A DNA stretch of 64,000 nt from Citromicrobium sp. JLT1363 (GTDB lineage Bacteria; Pseudomonadota; Alphaproteobacteria; Sphingomonadales; Sphingomonadaceae): contig NZ_AEUE01000001.1 in assembly GCF_000186705.1 (NCBI RefSeq), positions 124,001-188,000 on the forward strand. The letters run 5' to 3'. Each line of letters begins with the position of its first letter. Positions within the stretch are counted from its first letter, which is position 1. The notes under the pieces were generated by a model, which had not been told where the DNA came from, did no database searches, and worked only from the letters and a program-made list of their open reading frames with translations. Both the position numbers and the translations under genes were made by a program. This document shows positions 18,295 to 27,788 of the stretch, piece by piece.

Positions 18295-20823
18295 ATGAAC
18301 GATACGCGGTTCGACCCGTCCCAGGCAGATGGCCGCTGGCAGAAAGCCTGGGACGAGGCGCAGTGCTTCCGCGCCGACAGCGCGAGCGACAAGCCCAAGA
18401 GCTACGTGCTCGAGATGTTTCCCTACCCATCGGGCCGCATCCATATCGGCCACGTGCGCAACTACACGATGGGGGACGTGCTGGCGCGCTACAAGAAAAT
18501 GCGCGGGCACGAGGTTCTCCACCCGATGGGCTGGGACGCCTTCGGCATGCCGGCCGAAAACGCGGCGATGGAAAAGGGCGTCCATCCCGGCAAGTGGACG
18601 CGCGAAAACATCGAATCGATGAAGGCGCAATTGAAGCGCCTGGGCTTCGCGCTCGACTGGAGCCGCGAACTGGCGACGTGCGAACCCGACTATTACGGGC
18701 ACGAGCAGGCGCTGTTCGTCGATCTGTTCGAAGCGGGCCTCGTCTATCGCAAGGAAAGCGAGGTCAACTGGGACCCGGTCGACCAGACCGTCCTCGCCAA
18801 CGAACAGGTGATCGACGGCAAGGGCTGGCGGTCCGGCGCGGAGATCGAGAAGCGCAAGCTCTCCCAGTGGTTCCTCAAGATCACCGATTTCGCGCCCGAC
18901 CTGCTCGATGGACTCGCCAGCCTCGACAAGTGGCCCGACAAGGTCCGCCTGATGCAGGAAAACTGGATCGGCCGCAGCCAGGGCCTGCAATTCGCTTTCG
19001 ACCTTTCGACCGGCGAGAAGCTGGAGGTCTACTCGACCCGGCCCGACACGATCTACGGCGCCAGCTTCGTGGCGGTCGCGCCCGATCACCCCGTGGCGCG
19101 CGCATATGCCGAAGGCGACGAGGGAGCGGCCGAGTTCATCGCCGAATGCAAGCGCGGCGGAACGACGGCCGCCACGGTGGAGACGGCGACCAAGCTCGGC
19201 TACCTCACCGGGGTCAAGGCCCGCCATCCCCTGATCGCCGATCACGATCTGCCCGTATTCATCGCGAACTTCGTGCTGATGGATTACGGCACCGGCGCCG
19301 TCATGGGCGTGCCGGGGCACGACCAGCGCGATTTCGAGTTCGCGAAGAAATACCACCTGCCGATCCTGCGGGTGATCGGCGCGAGTGCGGCCGATGCGGA
19401 TCGCCCGCTGGGATCGGGCGCGGAACCGGGCGAGGGCATCCTGGTCAATTCGGGCCCGCTGGACGGGCTCGACGTCGAAACCGCCAAGGGCAAGGTGATC
19501 CGGCGCGCAGAGGCGGATGGCTGGGGCGAAGGCAAGACGGTGTGGCGCCTGCGCGACTGGGGCGTCTCGCGCCAGCGCTACTGGGGCACGCCGATCCCGT
19601 TCATCCATTGCGATTCCTGCGGTATCGTACCGGTCCCCAAGGACCAGCTGCCGGTGGTTCTGCCCGAGGATGTAGATTTCAAGACGCCGGGCAACCCGCT
19701 GGAACGGCACCCGACCTGGAAGAATGTCGCCTGCCCGCAGTGCGGCGCGCAGGCGCGGCGAGAGACCGACACGCTGGATACCTTCGTCGATTCGAGCTGG
19801 TATTTCCTGCGCTTCGCCAGCCAGCCCGCCGACAAGCCCTTCGATCGCCACGAAGTGGCCAAATGGCTGCCGGTCGAGCAGTATATCGGCGGGATCGAGC
19901 ATGCGATCCTGCATCTCCTCTACGCCCGTTTCTGGACCCGCGCGCTCGCGCGACTGGGGCAGATCGACTTTACCGAACCCTTCGCCAGCCTGTTCACGCA
20001 AGGGATGGTCACGCACGAGACCTATTTCCGCCGCGAGCCTGATTCGGGCCGTGTGGTCTATTTCGCCCCCGACGAGGTCGAACGCAGCGGGCAGAGCGCG
20101 GTGCTGAAGGAAGACGGCTTCCCGGTAACCGTGGGCCGCGTGGTCAAGATGTCCAAGTCCAAGCGCAACGTGGTCGATCCCGATACGATCATCGCGCAAT
20201 ATGGTGCGGACGCCGTGCGCTGGTTCATGCTGTCCGACAGCCCGCCCGAACGCGATCTGCCGTGGTCCGAAAGCGGGATCGAGGGCTGCGCGCGTTTCGT
20301 CCAGCGCGTATGGCGCCTGGTTGCGGAGCATGACCCGCAGGCGAGCGGCGAGGATGCGGATCTGGCGCGAAAGACTGCGCGGATCGTCCACGATGTTGCC
20401 GAAACCATCGAGGCGCTGCATTTCAACAAGGCCGTCGCCAGGCTGTACGAACTTGTCTCGGCGATCGAGAAGGCCAAGCCGTCCGCCGACCGCACCAGCG
20501 CCATCGAGGCGCTGTTCCCGCTGGTTGCGCCGATGATGCCGCACCTCGCCGAAGAGGCGTGGCAGGCAATCGGCGGCGAAGGCCTGATTGCCGAGACCGC
20601 GTGGCCCGAAATCGACGAAAGCCTGCTGGAGGACGAATCTGTCACGATCGCGGTGCAGCACAAGGGCAAGCTGCGCGACACGCTGACTGCGCCTGCCGGG
20701 GCATCGAAGGATGTGCTGGAAGAGATGGCTCTTGCCAGCGAGAAGGTTCAGCGGTCGCTCGACGGTGCGCCCATCCGCAAGATCATTGTGGTGCCCGACC
20801 GGCTGGTGAATATCGTCACCTGA
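18295..20823 (+). CDS. leuS: Leucine--tRNA ligase
   Basis: Class I aminoacyl-tRNA synthetase that charges tRNA-Leu in the cytoplasm; 842 residues is normal. [13 protein letters not shown] (HIGH motif) lies near residue 50, the CP1 editing domain spans about 225-415, a zinc-knuckle-like CDSCG...CPQCG pair lies near 440-485, and KMSKSKRN lies near residue 618, followed by the anticodon-binding helices. Its TGA overlaps the lptE ATG by one base. Confidence 0.97.
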   Translation: MNDTRFDPSQADGRWQKAWDEAQCFRADSASDKPKSYVLEMFPYPSGRIHIGHVRNYTMGDVLARYKKMRGHEVLHPMGWDAFGMPAENAAMEKGVHPGKWTRENIESMKAQLKRLGFALDWSRELATCEPDYYGHEQALFVDLFEAGLVYRKESEVNWDPVDQTVLANEQVIDGKGWRSGAEIEKRKLSQWFLKITDFAPDLLDGLASLDKWPDKVRLMQENWIGRSQGLQFAFDLSTGEKLEVYSTRPDTIYGASFVAVAPDHPVARAYAEGDEGAAEFIAECKRGGTTAATVETATKLGYLTGVKARHPLIADHDLPVFIANFVLMDYGTGAVMGVPGHDQRDFEFAKKYHLPILRVIGASAADADRPLGSGAEPGEGILVNSGPLDGLDVETAKGKVIRRAEADGWGEGKTVWRLRDWGVSRQRYWGTPIPFIHCDSCGIVPVPKDQLPVVLPEDVDFKTPGNPLERHPTWKNVACPQCGAQARRETDTLDTFVDSSWYFLRFASQPADKPFDRHEVAKWLPVEQYIGGIEHAILHLLYARFWTRALARLGQIDFTEPFASLFTQGMVTHETYFRREPDSGRVVYFAPDEVERSGQSAVLKEDGFPVTVGRVVKMSKSKRNVVDPDTIIAQYGADAVRWFMLSDSPPERDLPWSESGIEGCARFVQRVWRLVAEHDPQASGEDADLARKTARIVHDVAETIEALHFNKAVARLYELVSAIEKAKPSADRTSAIEALFPLVAPMMPHLAEEAWQAIGGEGLIAETAWPEIDESLLEDESVTIAVQHKGKLRDTLTAPAGASKDVLEEMALASEKVQRSLDGAPIRKIIVVPDRLVNIVT

Positions 20824-21314
20824 TGCGAATCGTCTGGTGCCTTTTTGCAGCGTGCGCGCTCTCGGCCTGCGGGTTGCAGCCGATCTATGCGGGCGCGAAC
20901 GGCAGCAGCGCGACGGCCAAGCTGTCCGCCGTGGAGGTTGCGCCGATCCAGGGCCGCACGGGCTGGCTGCTTGCCACTGCGCTGGAGGATCGCGTGGACC
21001 TGCGTGCTTCCGACACCGCGCCGCGCTACCGGCTCGACGTCCAGATCGACGAGAGCCTCGAAAGCCTAGGCCTGCTGACCGACGAGACCGTCAGCCGCGA
21101 AAGGCGCATCCTGCGCGCGCGCTACCAGCTGGTCGACCTCTCGAGTGGTGCGATCCTGCTCGATGCGACGGCGGGATCGGACGCCGGGATCGATGTGGTG
21201 TCTAGCGATTACGCCACGATAGCCGCAGAACGCGCGGCGGCGGAACGGCTGTCGCAGGTGGTTGCGGACCAGATCGTCACGCGGGTTTCGCTGGCGCTGC
21301 GCAATCGCGACTGA
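20823..21314 (+). CDS. lptE: LPS assembly lipoprotein LptE
   Basis: A 163-residue outer-membrane lipoprotein; with LptD it forms the translocon that places LPS in the outer leaflet. The signal ends at the lipobox LSACGLQPIY, and CGLQPIY is the usual LptE start after lipidation. The body has the two-strand plus helix pattern of LptE and ends with RAAAERLSQVVADQIVTRV. Position between leuS and holA is the standard LptE location. The ATG overlaps the leuS stop (TGATG). Confidence 0.9.
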   Translation: MRIVWCLFAACALSACGLQPIYAGANGSSATAKLSAVEVAPIQGRTGWLLATALEDRVDLRASDTAPRYRLDVQIDESLESLGLLTDETVSRERRILRARYQLVDLSSGAILLDATAGSDAGIDVVSSDYATIAAERAAAERLSQVVADQIVTRVSLALRNRD

Positions 21315-21318
21315 TCGC

Positions 21319-22362
21319 ATGGCCAAGGCCCCCTCGTTCAAGGCCAACCAGAACAGCTTCGGTCGCATGGCTGCTCAGGCCGCGCGCGAATGCCATACCT
21401 TCTTCTTCTGCGGGCCGGACGAAAGCGCGGCCTCTGCCGCTGCTGCCGCGATCGTCGCTGGCCTGCCCGATGCGGGCGAGCGGGTCGACATGTCGGGCTC
21501 CGATCTCAGACGCGATCCGGTGCGGCTGGCGGACGAGGCGCGTTCTTCCTCCCTTTTCGGCGATTCGCGGCACATATTCGTCCGCGCGACCGGTGAAGAA
21601 GCGCATGATGCGCTGAAGATCCACTTCGAGGCCGAGGGGGAGGCGTGCCCTGTCCTGGTGGTGGCCACCTCCGCGACAGACAAGTCGCGCACAGCCAAAC
21701 TGGTTGCGGGCGCGGGCAATACGCTGGTGGCGATGTTCTACCCGCCCAACCTGACGGACATGGCCAACACGGTGCGCGATCTGGCGGATCGCAACGGCCT
21801 GCGGCTGGACGGCGATCTGGCGCAGCGCATCGCGCGCGCATCCGGGCTCGACCGGCGGCTGGCGGAGGCCGAGGTGGAGAAGCTGGCGCTGTACCTCGAT
21901 GCCGCGCCTGATACGCCGCGCAAGGCCGATCTTTCGGCATGGGACGCGGTTGGCGCGACGAGCGAGGAAGACGGCTTCATGCCGCTGGTGAACGCAGCGC
22001 TGAGCGGCCACGCGAAACGGCTGCCGGGTGAGTTGGCGCGGCTCAACACGCTTTCGCTCAATCCGGTGGGCGTCGCCCTGGCGTTCGAGCGCCGCGCGGC
22101 GCAGCTTGCCCAGCTATCCGCGCGGATGCGCCCGGGCGAGGATGTCGGCTCTTTCGTCGAGGCACAGAAGCGCGCGCGGCGCATCTTCTTCAAGGACGAG
22201 CGCGACATTGCCGAACAGCTGCGCATCTGGCGCGGCAAGCGGCTGGACCGTCTCGTGTCGCGGCTGACCGCGCTGCACCAGGCCCTGCTCGCCAACAGCC
22301 AGCAGGCCGAACTGCTGCTTGCCCAGGAAATCGCGTGGATCGCGCGCGCCGCCTCCCGTTAG
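21319..22362 (+). CDS. holA: DNA polymerase III subunit delta
   Basis: Delta subunit of the clamp loader, 347 residues, which opens the beta clamp during loading. It has the N-terminal AAA-like fold without a Walker A motif: FFFCGPDESA, then SLFGDSRHIFVRATGEE (part of the family LF.....V pattern) and the C-terminal collar helices ending LLLAQEIAWIARAAS. Start at ATG 21319, 4 nt after lptE; the three genes form one unit with leuS. It faces lptA tail to tail with a 17-nt gap. Confidence 0.92.
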   Translation: MAKAPSFKANQNSFGRMAAQAARECHTFFFCGPDESAASAAAAAIVAGLPDAGERVDMSGSDLRRDPVRLADEARSSSLFGDSRHIFVRATGEEAHDALKIHFEAEGEACPVLVVATSATDKSRTAKLVAGAGNTLVAMFYPPNLTDMANTVRDLADRNGLRLDGDLAQRIARASGLDRRLAEAEVEKLALYLDAAPDTPRKADLSAWDAVGATSEEDGFMPLVNAALSGHAKRLPGELARLNTLSLNPVGVALAFERRAAQLAQLSARMRPGEDVGSFVEAQKRARRIFFKDERDIAEQLRIWRGKRLDRLVSRLTALHQALLANSQQAELLLAQEIAWIARAASR

Positions 22363-22379
22363 GGGGCAGTGTCGGGCAC

Positions 22380-22931
22380 CTAGTTCTGGGGAACGGAAAA
22401 GCTGCCGGTCACCTGGCCACCATCCGCAGCGCCGCCCGCACCGTCGATGCTGGAAAGGCCGGTTTGCAGGTCGATGGTCAGCCGACCGCCGTTCAGCGTG
22501 TCGGACCCGCGCCGCAGCCGGACATCTCCGGTCAGGGTGATGATCCGGCGGTTGAAGTCATACACCGCGACGCTGCCGCGCGCGCTTTCGTCGCCCCGGG
22601 TGACGGTGACGCCGCCCGTGGCCGAAATGCGCTGGATGCTGAGCGAACCGCTGTCCGAATAGTCGACGATGGTGCGCGCCGCGGTCATCCGCAGGTTGGC
22701 CTGATCGATCACCACGTTGCCGGAAAGGACCACCCGGTCCTGCCGATCCTGCAGCTCGATCCGGTTGGCGGCGTAGTTGACCGGAGCGTTGGAGTTGTGC
22801 GCGGCGATGGCCTGCGCGTGAAGCTGCAGGCCCGCCACGGTGCACGCGGCCAGCGCGACACCGGCCATGCCGGATCTCAGCGCGAGGCGACCATGGGTCT
22901 TGGTGAAAAGGGACATAGGGCGGCGGTTCAT
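22380..22931 (-). CDS. lptA: LPS transport periplasmic protein LptA (OstA-like)
   Basis: A 183-residue periplasmic bridge protein for LPS transport, with a signal peptide in the first 45 or so residues. The OstA beta-jellyroll follows: VNYAANRIELQDRQDRVVLS, GNVVIDQANLRMTAAR, GGVTVTRGD and GDVRLRRGSDTLNGGRL. ATG 22931 overlaps the lptC stop (ATGA). An in-frame ATG 15 nt downstream is an alternative start. No lptB follows here, so the ATPase must be encoded elsewhere. Confidence 0.92.
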   Translation of the reverse strand: MNRRPMSLFTKTHGRLALRSGMAGVALAACTVAGLQLHAQAIAAHNSNAPVNYAANRIELQDRQDRVVLSGNVVIDQANLRMTAARTIVDYSDSGSLSIQRISATGGVTVTRGDESARGSVAVYDFNRRIITLTGDVRLRRGSDTLNGGRLTIDLQTGLSSIDGAGGAADGGQVTGSFSVPQN

Positions 22932-23596
22932 CGCATGCTCTCCAGTGCGCCGGGCACCATGCGCAGGCGCGCGTTCCCGTCAAGCAATATAGTACGTGTT
23001 TCCAGGTCCACCCGAAGGCTGTTGGCAGAGAACGTGCCCGCAGGGACCGCGCCGGAAACGCCATCGTCGCCGATCAGCAACTGGTCCTTCAGGTCCACCG
23101 AAACGCCGCGCGCGACCAGTTCGTATCCGTCGGTCGCCCGCAACATTACGGGGCCCTGCACGTTCAGCAGTTCCTCGTCGATGGTATAGGCGCCCCCTTC
23201 GGCAGAGATGCGGGCCGGGCCGTCGCGCAGCAAGATCTGCGCGACCACATCGTCCAGCCGAACGATCCCTTCCGCGCTCGATTGCTGCACGGCCCTGTCG
23301 GAGGTGAGCGAGAAGGGGCGGCCCTGATTGTCCGATCCGCGATAGGTCGCCTTGTCGATCCGCAGGCGTTCGTCGATCTGCTCCACCTTGTCCCGGTCGA
23401 GGATGAAGGACACCTCGCTGCGCGGGGCGAGCGGGGTCAGCACCAGAAAGGCGACGATGGCGCCCGTGGCCATTGGCAGCCCGATCGCCAGGATCTTGAT
23501 CAGGCGGTCGTGGAAGCCGCCGGGCGCCGCCTGGCGTTGCCGCCCGCGGCGCTGCCTGCGCGCTTCCTTCGTTTCTTCCACCGGATCGTGATGCAT
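22928..23596 (-). CDS. lptC: LPS export ABC transporter periplasmic protein LptC
   Basis: 222 residues: a basic cytoplasmic tail (RRQRRGRQRQ), one transmembrane helix at about 35-57 (ILAIGLPMATGAIVAFLVL) and a periplasmic jellyroll with DNQGRPFSLTSDRAVQQSS and DGYELVARGVSVDLKDQ. LptC anchors LptA to the LptB2FG exporter. It lies between nrnC (18-nt gap) and lptA (4-nt overlap) in the common sphingomonad order. Confidence 0.9.
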   Translation of the reverse strand: MHHDPVEETKEARRQRRGRQRQAAPGGFHDRLIKILAIGLPMATGAIVAFLVLTPLAPRSEVSFILDRDKVEQIDERLRIDKATYRGSDNQGRPFSLTSDRAVQQSSAEGIVRLDDVVAQILLRDGPARISAEGGAYTIDEELLNVQGPVMLRATDGYELVARGVSVDLKDQLLIGDDGVSGAVPAGTFSANSLRVDLETRTILLDGNARLRMVPGALESMR

Positions 23597-23614
23597 GGCG
23601 CTGGGACCTGAGGC

Positions 23615-24235
23615 CTACTCGTGGCTGAAAATGTCGGCGTTGGGCCACCCGGCAAGGTCCAGCCGCGCACGGGTCGGCAGGAAATCGAAACACGCCTGCG
23701 CAATCGGCATACGCTGTTCGCGCAGCAGGCGTTCCTCGAAGATGTCGCGCAGGCGGTGCAGGTAGCGCACGTCGGAGGCGGCATATTCGCGTTGCGCGTT
23801 GTTGATCTCGGGCGCGCCCCAGTCCGAGCTTTGCTGCTGCTTGGAAATCTCTTCACCCAGCAGTTCGTTGACGAGATTCTTCAGCCCGTGCCGGTCGGTA
23901 TAGGTGCGCGTCAGCTTGCTGGCGATCTTGGTGCAGAACACGGGTGCGGCGGTTACGCCCAGCCAGAACTCGATCGCGGCGAGATCGAACCGCGCGAAGT
24001 GATACAGCTTCACCCGCGCAGGATCGGCAAGCACCGCCTTGAGGTTGGGCGCATCGTAGCTGCTGCCGACGCCGAAGCGGACCAGGTGTTCATCCCCCTG
24101 CCCGTCGCTGATCTGCACAAGGCACAGCCGGTCACGATGGGTGATGAGGCCCATGGTCTCGGTGTCGACGGCCAGCGCCGCGCCTTCGGCCAGAACGCCC
24201 TCGGGCAGGTCTTCTTCGTGAAAATGTACGGCCAT
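23615..24235 (-). CDS. nrnC: NrnC-type oligoribonuclease (often labelled ribonuclease D)
   Basis: 206 residues, just one DEDDy exonuclease domain. Metal-binding acids are visible: Asp24/Glu26 in VDTETMGL, the Asp of YHFARFDLAA, and Tyr...Asp in YAASDVRYLHRL. True RNase D is about 370 residues with HRDC domains, which are absent. The length and layout equal alphaproteobacterial NrnC, which finishes RNA decay by cleaving dinucleotides. The annotation as NrnC rests on size and lineage. Confidence 0.82.
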   Translation of the reverse strand: MAVHFHEEDLPEGVLAEGAALAVDTETMGLITHRDRLCLVQISDGQGDEHLVRFGVGSSYDAPNLKAVLADPARVKLYHFARFDLAAIEFWLGVTAAPVFCTKIASKLTRTYTDRHGLKNLVNELLGEEISKQQQSSDWGAPEINNAQREYAASDVRYLHRLRDIFEERLLREQRMPIAQACFDFLPTRARLDLAGWPNADIFSHE

Positions 24236-24353
24236 CGAAATCCTTTATCCGTGTTGGGGGCAGCCTGCTGCCTTTGCTCCCGCACCTAGGCCGATTGGGG
24301 AAAGAGTAAAAGGGCGTCTGGCGCGCGGCGTGCTCTGGCCATAGCGGTGGTCC

Positions 24354-25052
24354 ATGGCCGAAGACCTTCCTGCAAGCTGGGCCCCCGTGCTTGAACCCGT
24401 GCTGACCACGCCCGAAGCGCGGCGACTGGGCGGCTTCCTGCGTGCCGAAGAAGCGGCAGGCAAGGCGATCTATCCACCGCAGGGCCGCCGCCTGCGCGCG
24501 CTCGAGCTGACGCCATTGCAGGAGGTGAAGGTCGTGATCCTGGGGCAGGACCCGTATCACGGGCCGGGGCAGGCAATGGGCCTGAGTTTTTCGGTGCCGG
24601 ACGGCGTGCCGCACCCGCCATCGTTGCGGAACATATTCAAGGAACTGGCGGACGATTGTGCGATCCCCGCACCGACGAGCGGCGATCTGACGCCTTGGGC
24701 AAGGCAGGGCGTCCTGCTGCTCAACAACAGCCTGACCGTGGAGGGCGGGCAGGCGGGCAGCCATGCCGGGCGCGGCTGGGATGCGATTACCGATGCCTGT
24801 GTCGCCGCAGTGGCCCAGCGGGACGAGCCTGCCGTTTTCATCCTGTGGGGCAGCCATGCGCAGAAGAAGGCCTCGCGCATTGCGGAATTGAACGCGCCGA
24901 CACGCCATTGCGTCATTCGCTCGCCGCATCCCAGCCCGCTATCGGCGCATCGCGGGTTCTTCGGTTCCAGGCCGTTCAGCCGCGCGAATGCCTTTCTGGA
25001 GCAGGCCGGGCGGGGGGCCATCGACTGGCGGCTGGAGGGCGAAGCGCCCTAA
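24354..25052 (+). CDS. ung: Uracil-DNA glycosylase, family 1
   Basis: Removes uracil from DNA to start base excision repair; 232 residues. The catalytic motif GQDPYHGPGQAMG carries the water-activating Asp near residue 66, LLLNNSLTVEGGQAGSH is the uracil-binding strand with its Asn, and HPSPLSAHRGFFGSRPF near the C-terminus holds the catalytic His and the minor-groove loop. The gene stands alone and converges on the acidic membrane protein gene with a 19-nt gap. Confidence 0.96.
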   Translation: MAEDLPASWAPVLEPVLTTPEARRLGGFLRAEEAAGKAIYPPQGRRLRALELTPLQEVKVVILGQDPYHGPGQAMGLSFSVPDGVPHPPSLRNIFKELADDCAIPAPTSGDLTPWARQGVLLLNNSLTVEGGQAGSHAGRGWDAITDACVAAVAQRDEPAVFILWGSHAQKKASRIAELNAPTRHCVIRSPHPSPLSAHRGFFGSRPFSRANAFLEQAGRGAIDWRLEGEAP

Positions 25053-25071
25053 GGCGCGCTGCCCGTCGCCT

Positions 25072-26244
25072 TCAGGCCACGTCGTCGAGCCGGGAAAGGC
25101 GGTCCAGCGCGCCGCGCAGCGCACGGTCGACGTCCGGACCAGCCCGGTTGGCCGGGGCGAGTGCGGATTCGTGGCGGTGCTGGCCGGTGCGGGCGGGGGC
25201 GCGCTGCGTTTCGGAGGGCGCTGGCTGCGATGGCCGATCCTGCGATTTCTGCTGGCTCTGCAGGGCGCGGGCGAGGCGTTCCACCAGTTCGGCCACACCC
25301 AGTTCCTTGAGAGTCGGCTCTTCCGCTCGCGGCGCGGGCCATGCAGGTGGCGGCGGCGCGGAAAAGGTCGCAGACGCGGCAGGTTCTGGAGTCGGCTGCG
25401 ATTCGAGGGATTCTCTCGGGAAGGGGTCGGCAGGCTGCGGTTCCTCCGCCTCGGAGGTGTCGAAGCCATCCGCAGCATCGTCCTCGTCCACGCGCACCAT
25501 GTCGGCGAAGGGGTTGTACCGTGAAGGCCGCGCGGGCGCGGACGCTGGGCCCGGCGCCCATTCGTGCGGGGCGGGGTTGGTCTGCTCCGTCTGGAAGGAG
25601 ATGGAGGCCTCGTCGAACTGCTCCTCCTCGAAGTCCTCGGAAGGGCGCACCGGTCGATAGGTGTCCGAATCGCTCCACGCAGAGGCGAAATGCGGATCGT
25701 CGATCGGGGCAGCGAGACGTTCGGACGCCGGATCGCAGGGGTCGGAATCGTGGGAGAGGTTTTCTTCCGTCAGCTCAAGATCGTCATCCCCTGCGCGCTC
25801 TGACGGTCGATCATCGTGCTGATCCTCCTCCTCGTCGTCTTCGTCGTCGAGATCGTAATGGCTGCTGCCAAGCCCCAGCGCGGCGCGCACGTCCAGCGGT
25901 GGGCGGGGGTCGTCCTTGCGCGACTTTTTCCTGGTCCTGGGTACGGACTGCGCCGGTTCGGGGGCATCGGTGCGCACCTGCCGGGCGATCAGCAGGCCCA
26001 GCACCAGCCCGATTCCCGCAGCGACCAGCGCGAATACGATGCGGGTCTGCGGCCCGAAGGGGGCCGCATCGCCCAGAATAGCGTCGAACAGGGCGGGAGG
26101 CAGAAACAGGCAGCCGCCGCCGAACAGCGCGGCGAACCACAGGGCAACCAGCGCGGGAAAGGCGGAGCTGGAGGTCAGCCCACCCGACGGCGCGTCGGTC
26201 TCTTCCGCAGGAGTGTCGATATCGGCCACGGTGCCTTCCTTCAT
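25072..26244 (-). CDS. Acidic two-helix membrane protein coupled to a glycosyltransferase (unknown function)
   Basis: 390 residues from ATG 26244. Two hydrophobic helices lie at about 25-52 (FPALVALWFAALFGGGCLFL) and 62-88 (FALVAAGIGLVLGLLIARQV). A basic patch (RTRKKSRKDD) and a long acidic, Pro/Ser-rich, probably disordered region follow, with DDEDDEEEDQHDD near residue 135. Two short amphipathic helices near the end (LKELGVAELVERLARALQSQ and VDRALRGALDRLSRLDD) could be docking sites. I recognise no family. ATG overlaps the glycosyltransferase stop (ATGA), so it is made with that enzyme. Confidence 0.75.
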   Translation of the reverse strand: MKEGTVADIDTPAEETDAPSGGLTSSSAFPALVALWFAALFGGGCLFLPPALFDAILGDAAPFGPQTRIVFALVAAGIGLVLGLLIARQVRTDAPEPAQSVPRTRKKSRKDDPRPPLDVRAALGLGSSHYDLDDEDDEEEDQHDDRPSERAGDDDLELTEENLSHDSDPCDPASERLAAPIDDPHFASAWSDSDTYRPVRPSEDFEEEQFDEASISFQTEQTNPAPHEWAPGPASAPARPSRYNPFADMVRVDEDDAADGFDTSEAEEPQPADPFPRESLESQPTPEPAASATFSAPPPPAWPAPRAEEPTLKELGVAELVERLARALQSQQKSQDRPSQPAPSETQRAPARTGQHRHESALAPANRAGPDVDRALRGALDRLSRLDDVA

Positions 26245-27515
26245 CCCGGGCCGCCCTCGTGGGCGTGAAGGCCGTCTGGCGATGGCCTCCACGCCCCGCT
26301 TTCGGGCGACCGATCCACCGCCCGGCCTAGCAGGCGATGGTAAACGCCGAGATAACGACGCGCGTTGAGCGACCAGTCGCGGTGCGTGGCGACATAGCTT
26401 TGCGCACGCTCGCGAATGGCGGGCCAGGTCTCTTTCGCGTCGAGCAGGTCGGCCAGCGCCTGCGCCACGCCTGCCGGGTCGTCGGCGGGGAACAGCACCC
26501 CGGTTTGCCCGTCGGCAATCAGTTCCTCGTGTCCGCCCACATCCGAGGCGGCGACGATCCGCCCCTGCGCCATCGCTTCGAGCGGCTTCAATGGCGTGAC
26601 CAGTTCGGTCAGCCTGCTGCGTTTGCGGGGAAAGGCGAGAATGTCGATCAGGGCATAGTACTGCGCGACCTCTGCGTGCGGCACGCGGCCGGTGAAGATG
26701 ATCGAATCGCTCGCGGGGGACGCGGCGGCCTGTTCGCGCAGCGCCGCGTCCTGCGGCCCGCCGCCTACCAGCAGCAGGCGGGTATCGGGGTGGCGCGCGC
26801 GCAGGGCGGGCAGGGCGGCGATCAGATCGTCGAGGCCTTCATAAGGGTAGAAGCTGCCGATGAAGCCGATCACCGGGCCGCCGTTCAGACCCAGCTTCGC
26901 GGCCAGGGCGGGATCGCGCTCTGCCGGCGTGCCGAACTGCGTCAGGTCGACCGCATTGGGCGATATGCCGATCTTTTCGGGCGGGAATCCGCGCGCGATC
27001 AAATCGCTGCGCAGCCCCTCGCAAATGGTGAAGACGGCGTCGGCGCGTTTGACGACGGCGTTTTCGAGCATGCGGGTCAGCCGGTAGCGGGGCGAACCCT
27101 CGCGCCCGGTCCCGTTGCCCACGGCCGCATCCTCCCAGAAGGCGCGAATCTCGTACACTACCGGAATGCCGAGCTTCCTCCCCGCGCGAATCGCGGCAAG
27201 GCCGGACAGGGCGGGCGAATGCGCATGCAGCACGTCGGGCCGCCAGTCCCTGGCAACCGCCACGATGGCATCGCCATGTGCGGCAACCTCGCGCCATTCG
27301 CGCAGGCCAGGCGGGCCGCTGACGGATTGCGGAGTACGGTGGAAGTGCAGCCCCTCGCAGGTTTCCTCCGCCGGACCCTGTGCCGAATGGCGTGGGCCGG
27401 TGATCCCGCGCACCTCCAGCCCGTCGTCCATCTGCGCGCGCATGATCGCACGGGTACGGAAGGCATAGCCGCTGTGCAGCGGAAGCGAATGGTCGAGAAC
27501 ATGAAGCACGCGCAT
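26241..27515 (-). CDS. Exosortase-A-associated family 4-type glycosyltransferase
   Basis: GT-B fold transferase of 424 residues. The N-terminus MRVLHVLDHSLPLHSGYAFR, with RTRAIMRAQ and GITGPRHS, matches the TIGR04063 group found in exosortase A (PEP-CTERM/XrtA) polysaccharide loci. The donor-binding half has GFIGSFYPYEGLDDLI, LLLVGGGPQ and the E-x7-E-like LTELVTPLKPLEAMAQG. It probably adds a sugar to an exopolysaccharide repeat at the inner membrane. It is divergent from the small ORF and O-glycosylation ligase at 27.6-29.2 kb. The assignment to the exosortase group is by recalled signature, not a search. Confidence 0.85.
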   Translation of the reverse strand: MRVLHVLDHSLPLHSGYAFRTRAIMRAQMDDGLEVRGITGPRHSAQGPAEETCEGLHFHRTPQSVSGPPGLREWREVAAHGDAIVAVARDWRPDVLHAHSPALSGLAAIRAGRKLGIPVVYEIRAFWEDAAVGNGTGREGSPRYRLTRMLENAVVKRADAVFTICEGLRSDLIARGFPPEKIGISPNAVDLTQFGTPAERDPALAAKLGLNGGPVIGFIGSFYPYEGLDDLIAALPALRARHPDTRLLLVGGGPQDAALREQAAASPASDSIIFTGRVPHAEVAQYYALIDILAFPRKRSRLTELVTPLKPLEAMAQGRIVAASDVGGHEELIADGQTGVLFPADDPAGVAQALADLLDAKETWPAIRERAQSYVATHRDWSLNARRYLGVYHRLLGRAVDRSPESGAWRPSPDGLHAHEGGPG

Positions 27516-27641
27516 AGCGTGGGCTTGCCTAGCGCGGATGTGCTTAACGGGCCGTCAACTCCACCCTGCTAGCCGGTCTTGCGATGCTGGCGCAGGGTGC
27601 GACCGGCGCAGCCCGGCCTTGAGACAGGAGCCCGTGCCCGC

Positions 27642-27788
27642 GTGATCGACATGGCAGTCATTGTGGCGATTCACGGCCTCCTGCTGATTGCGGGCTATCG
27701 CCTGATGCTGCGCGACGATCTGGACGAGGATCCGCTGCTGGAAGGCGATGGCGATGGCGACGGCGCGGCGGACGAGCGGACGCTATGA
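27642..27788 (+). CDS. 48-residue single-pass membrane protein preceding the O-glycosylation ligase
   Basis: GTG 27642 lies 11 nt after an ACAGGAG ribosome-binding site. The product has one helix (MAVIVAIHGLLLIAGYRLML) and an acidic tail rich in Asp and Gly (DDLDEDPLLEGDGDGDG). An alternative ATG at 27651 removes three residues. Its TGA overlaps the ATG of the ligase gene (ATGA). No family is recognised; the context suggests a small partner of the ligase. Confidence 0.55.
   Translation: MIDMAVIVAIHGLLLIAGYRLMLRDDLDEDPLLEGDGDGDGAADERTL

Noticed and set aside
18274-20661. A 795-codon open frame antisense to leuS
   Set aside because: Same mirror-frame effect; leuS is complete with HIGH and KMSKS.
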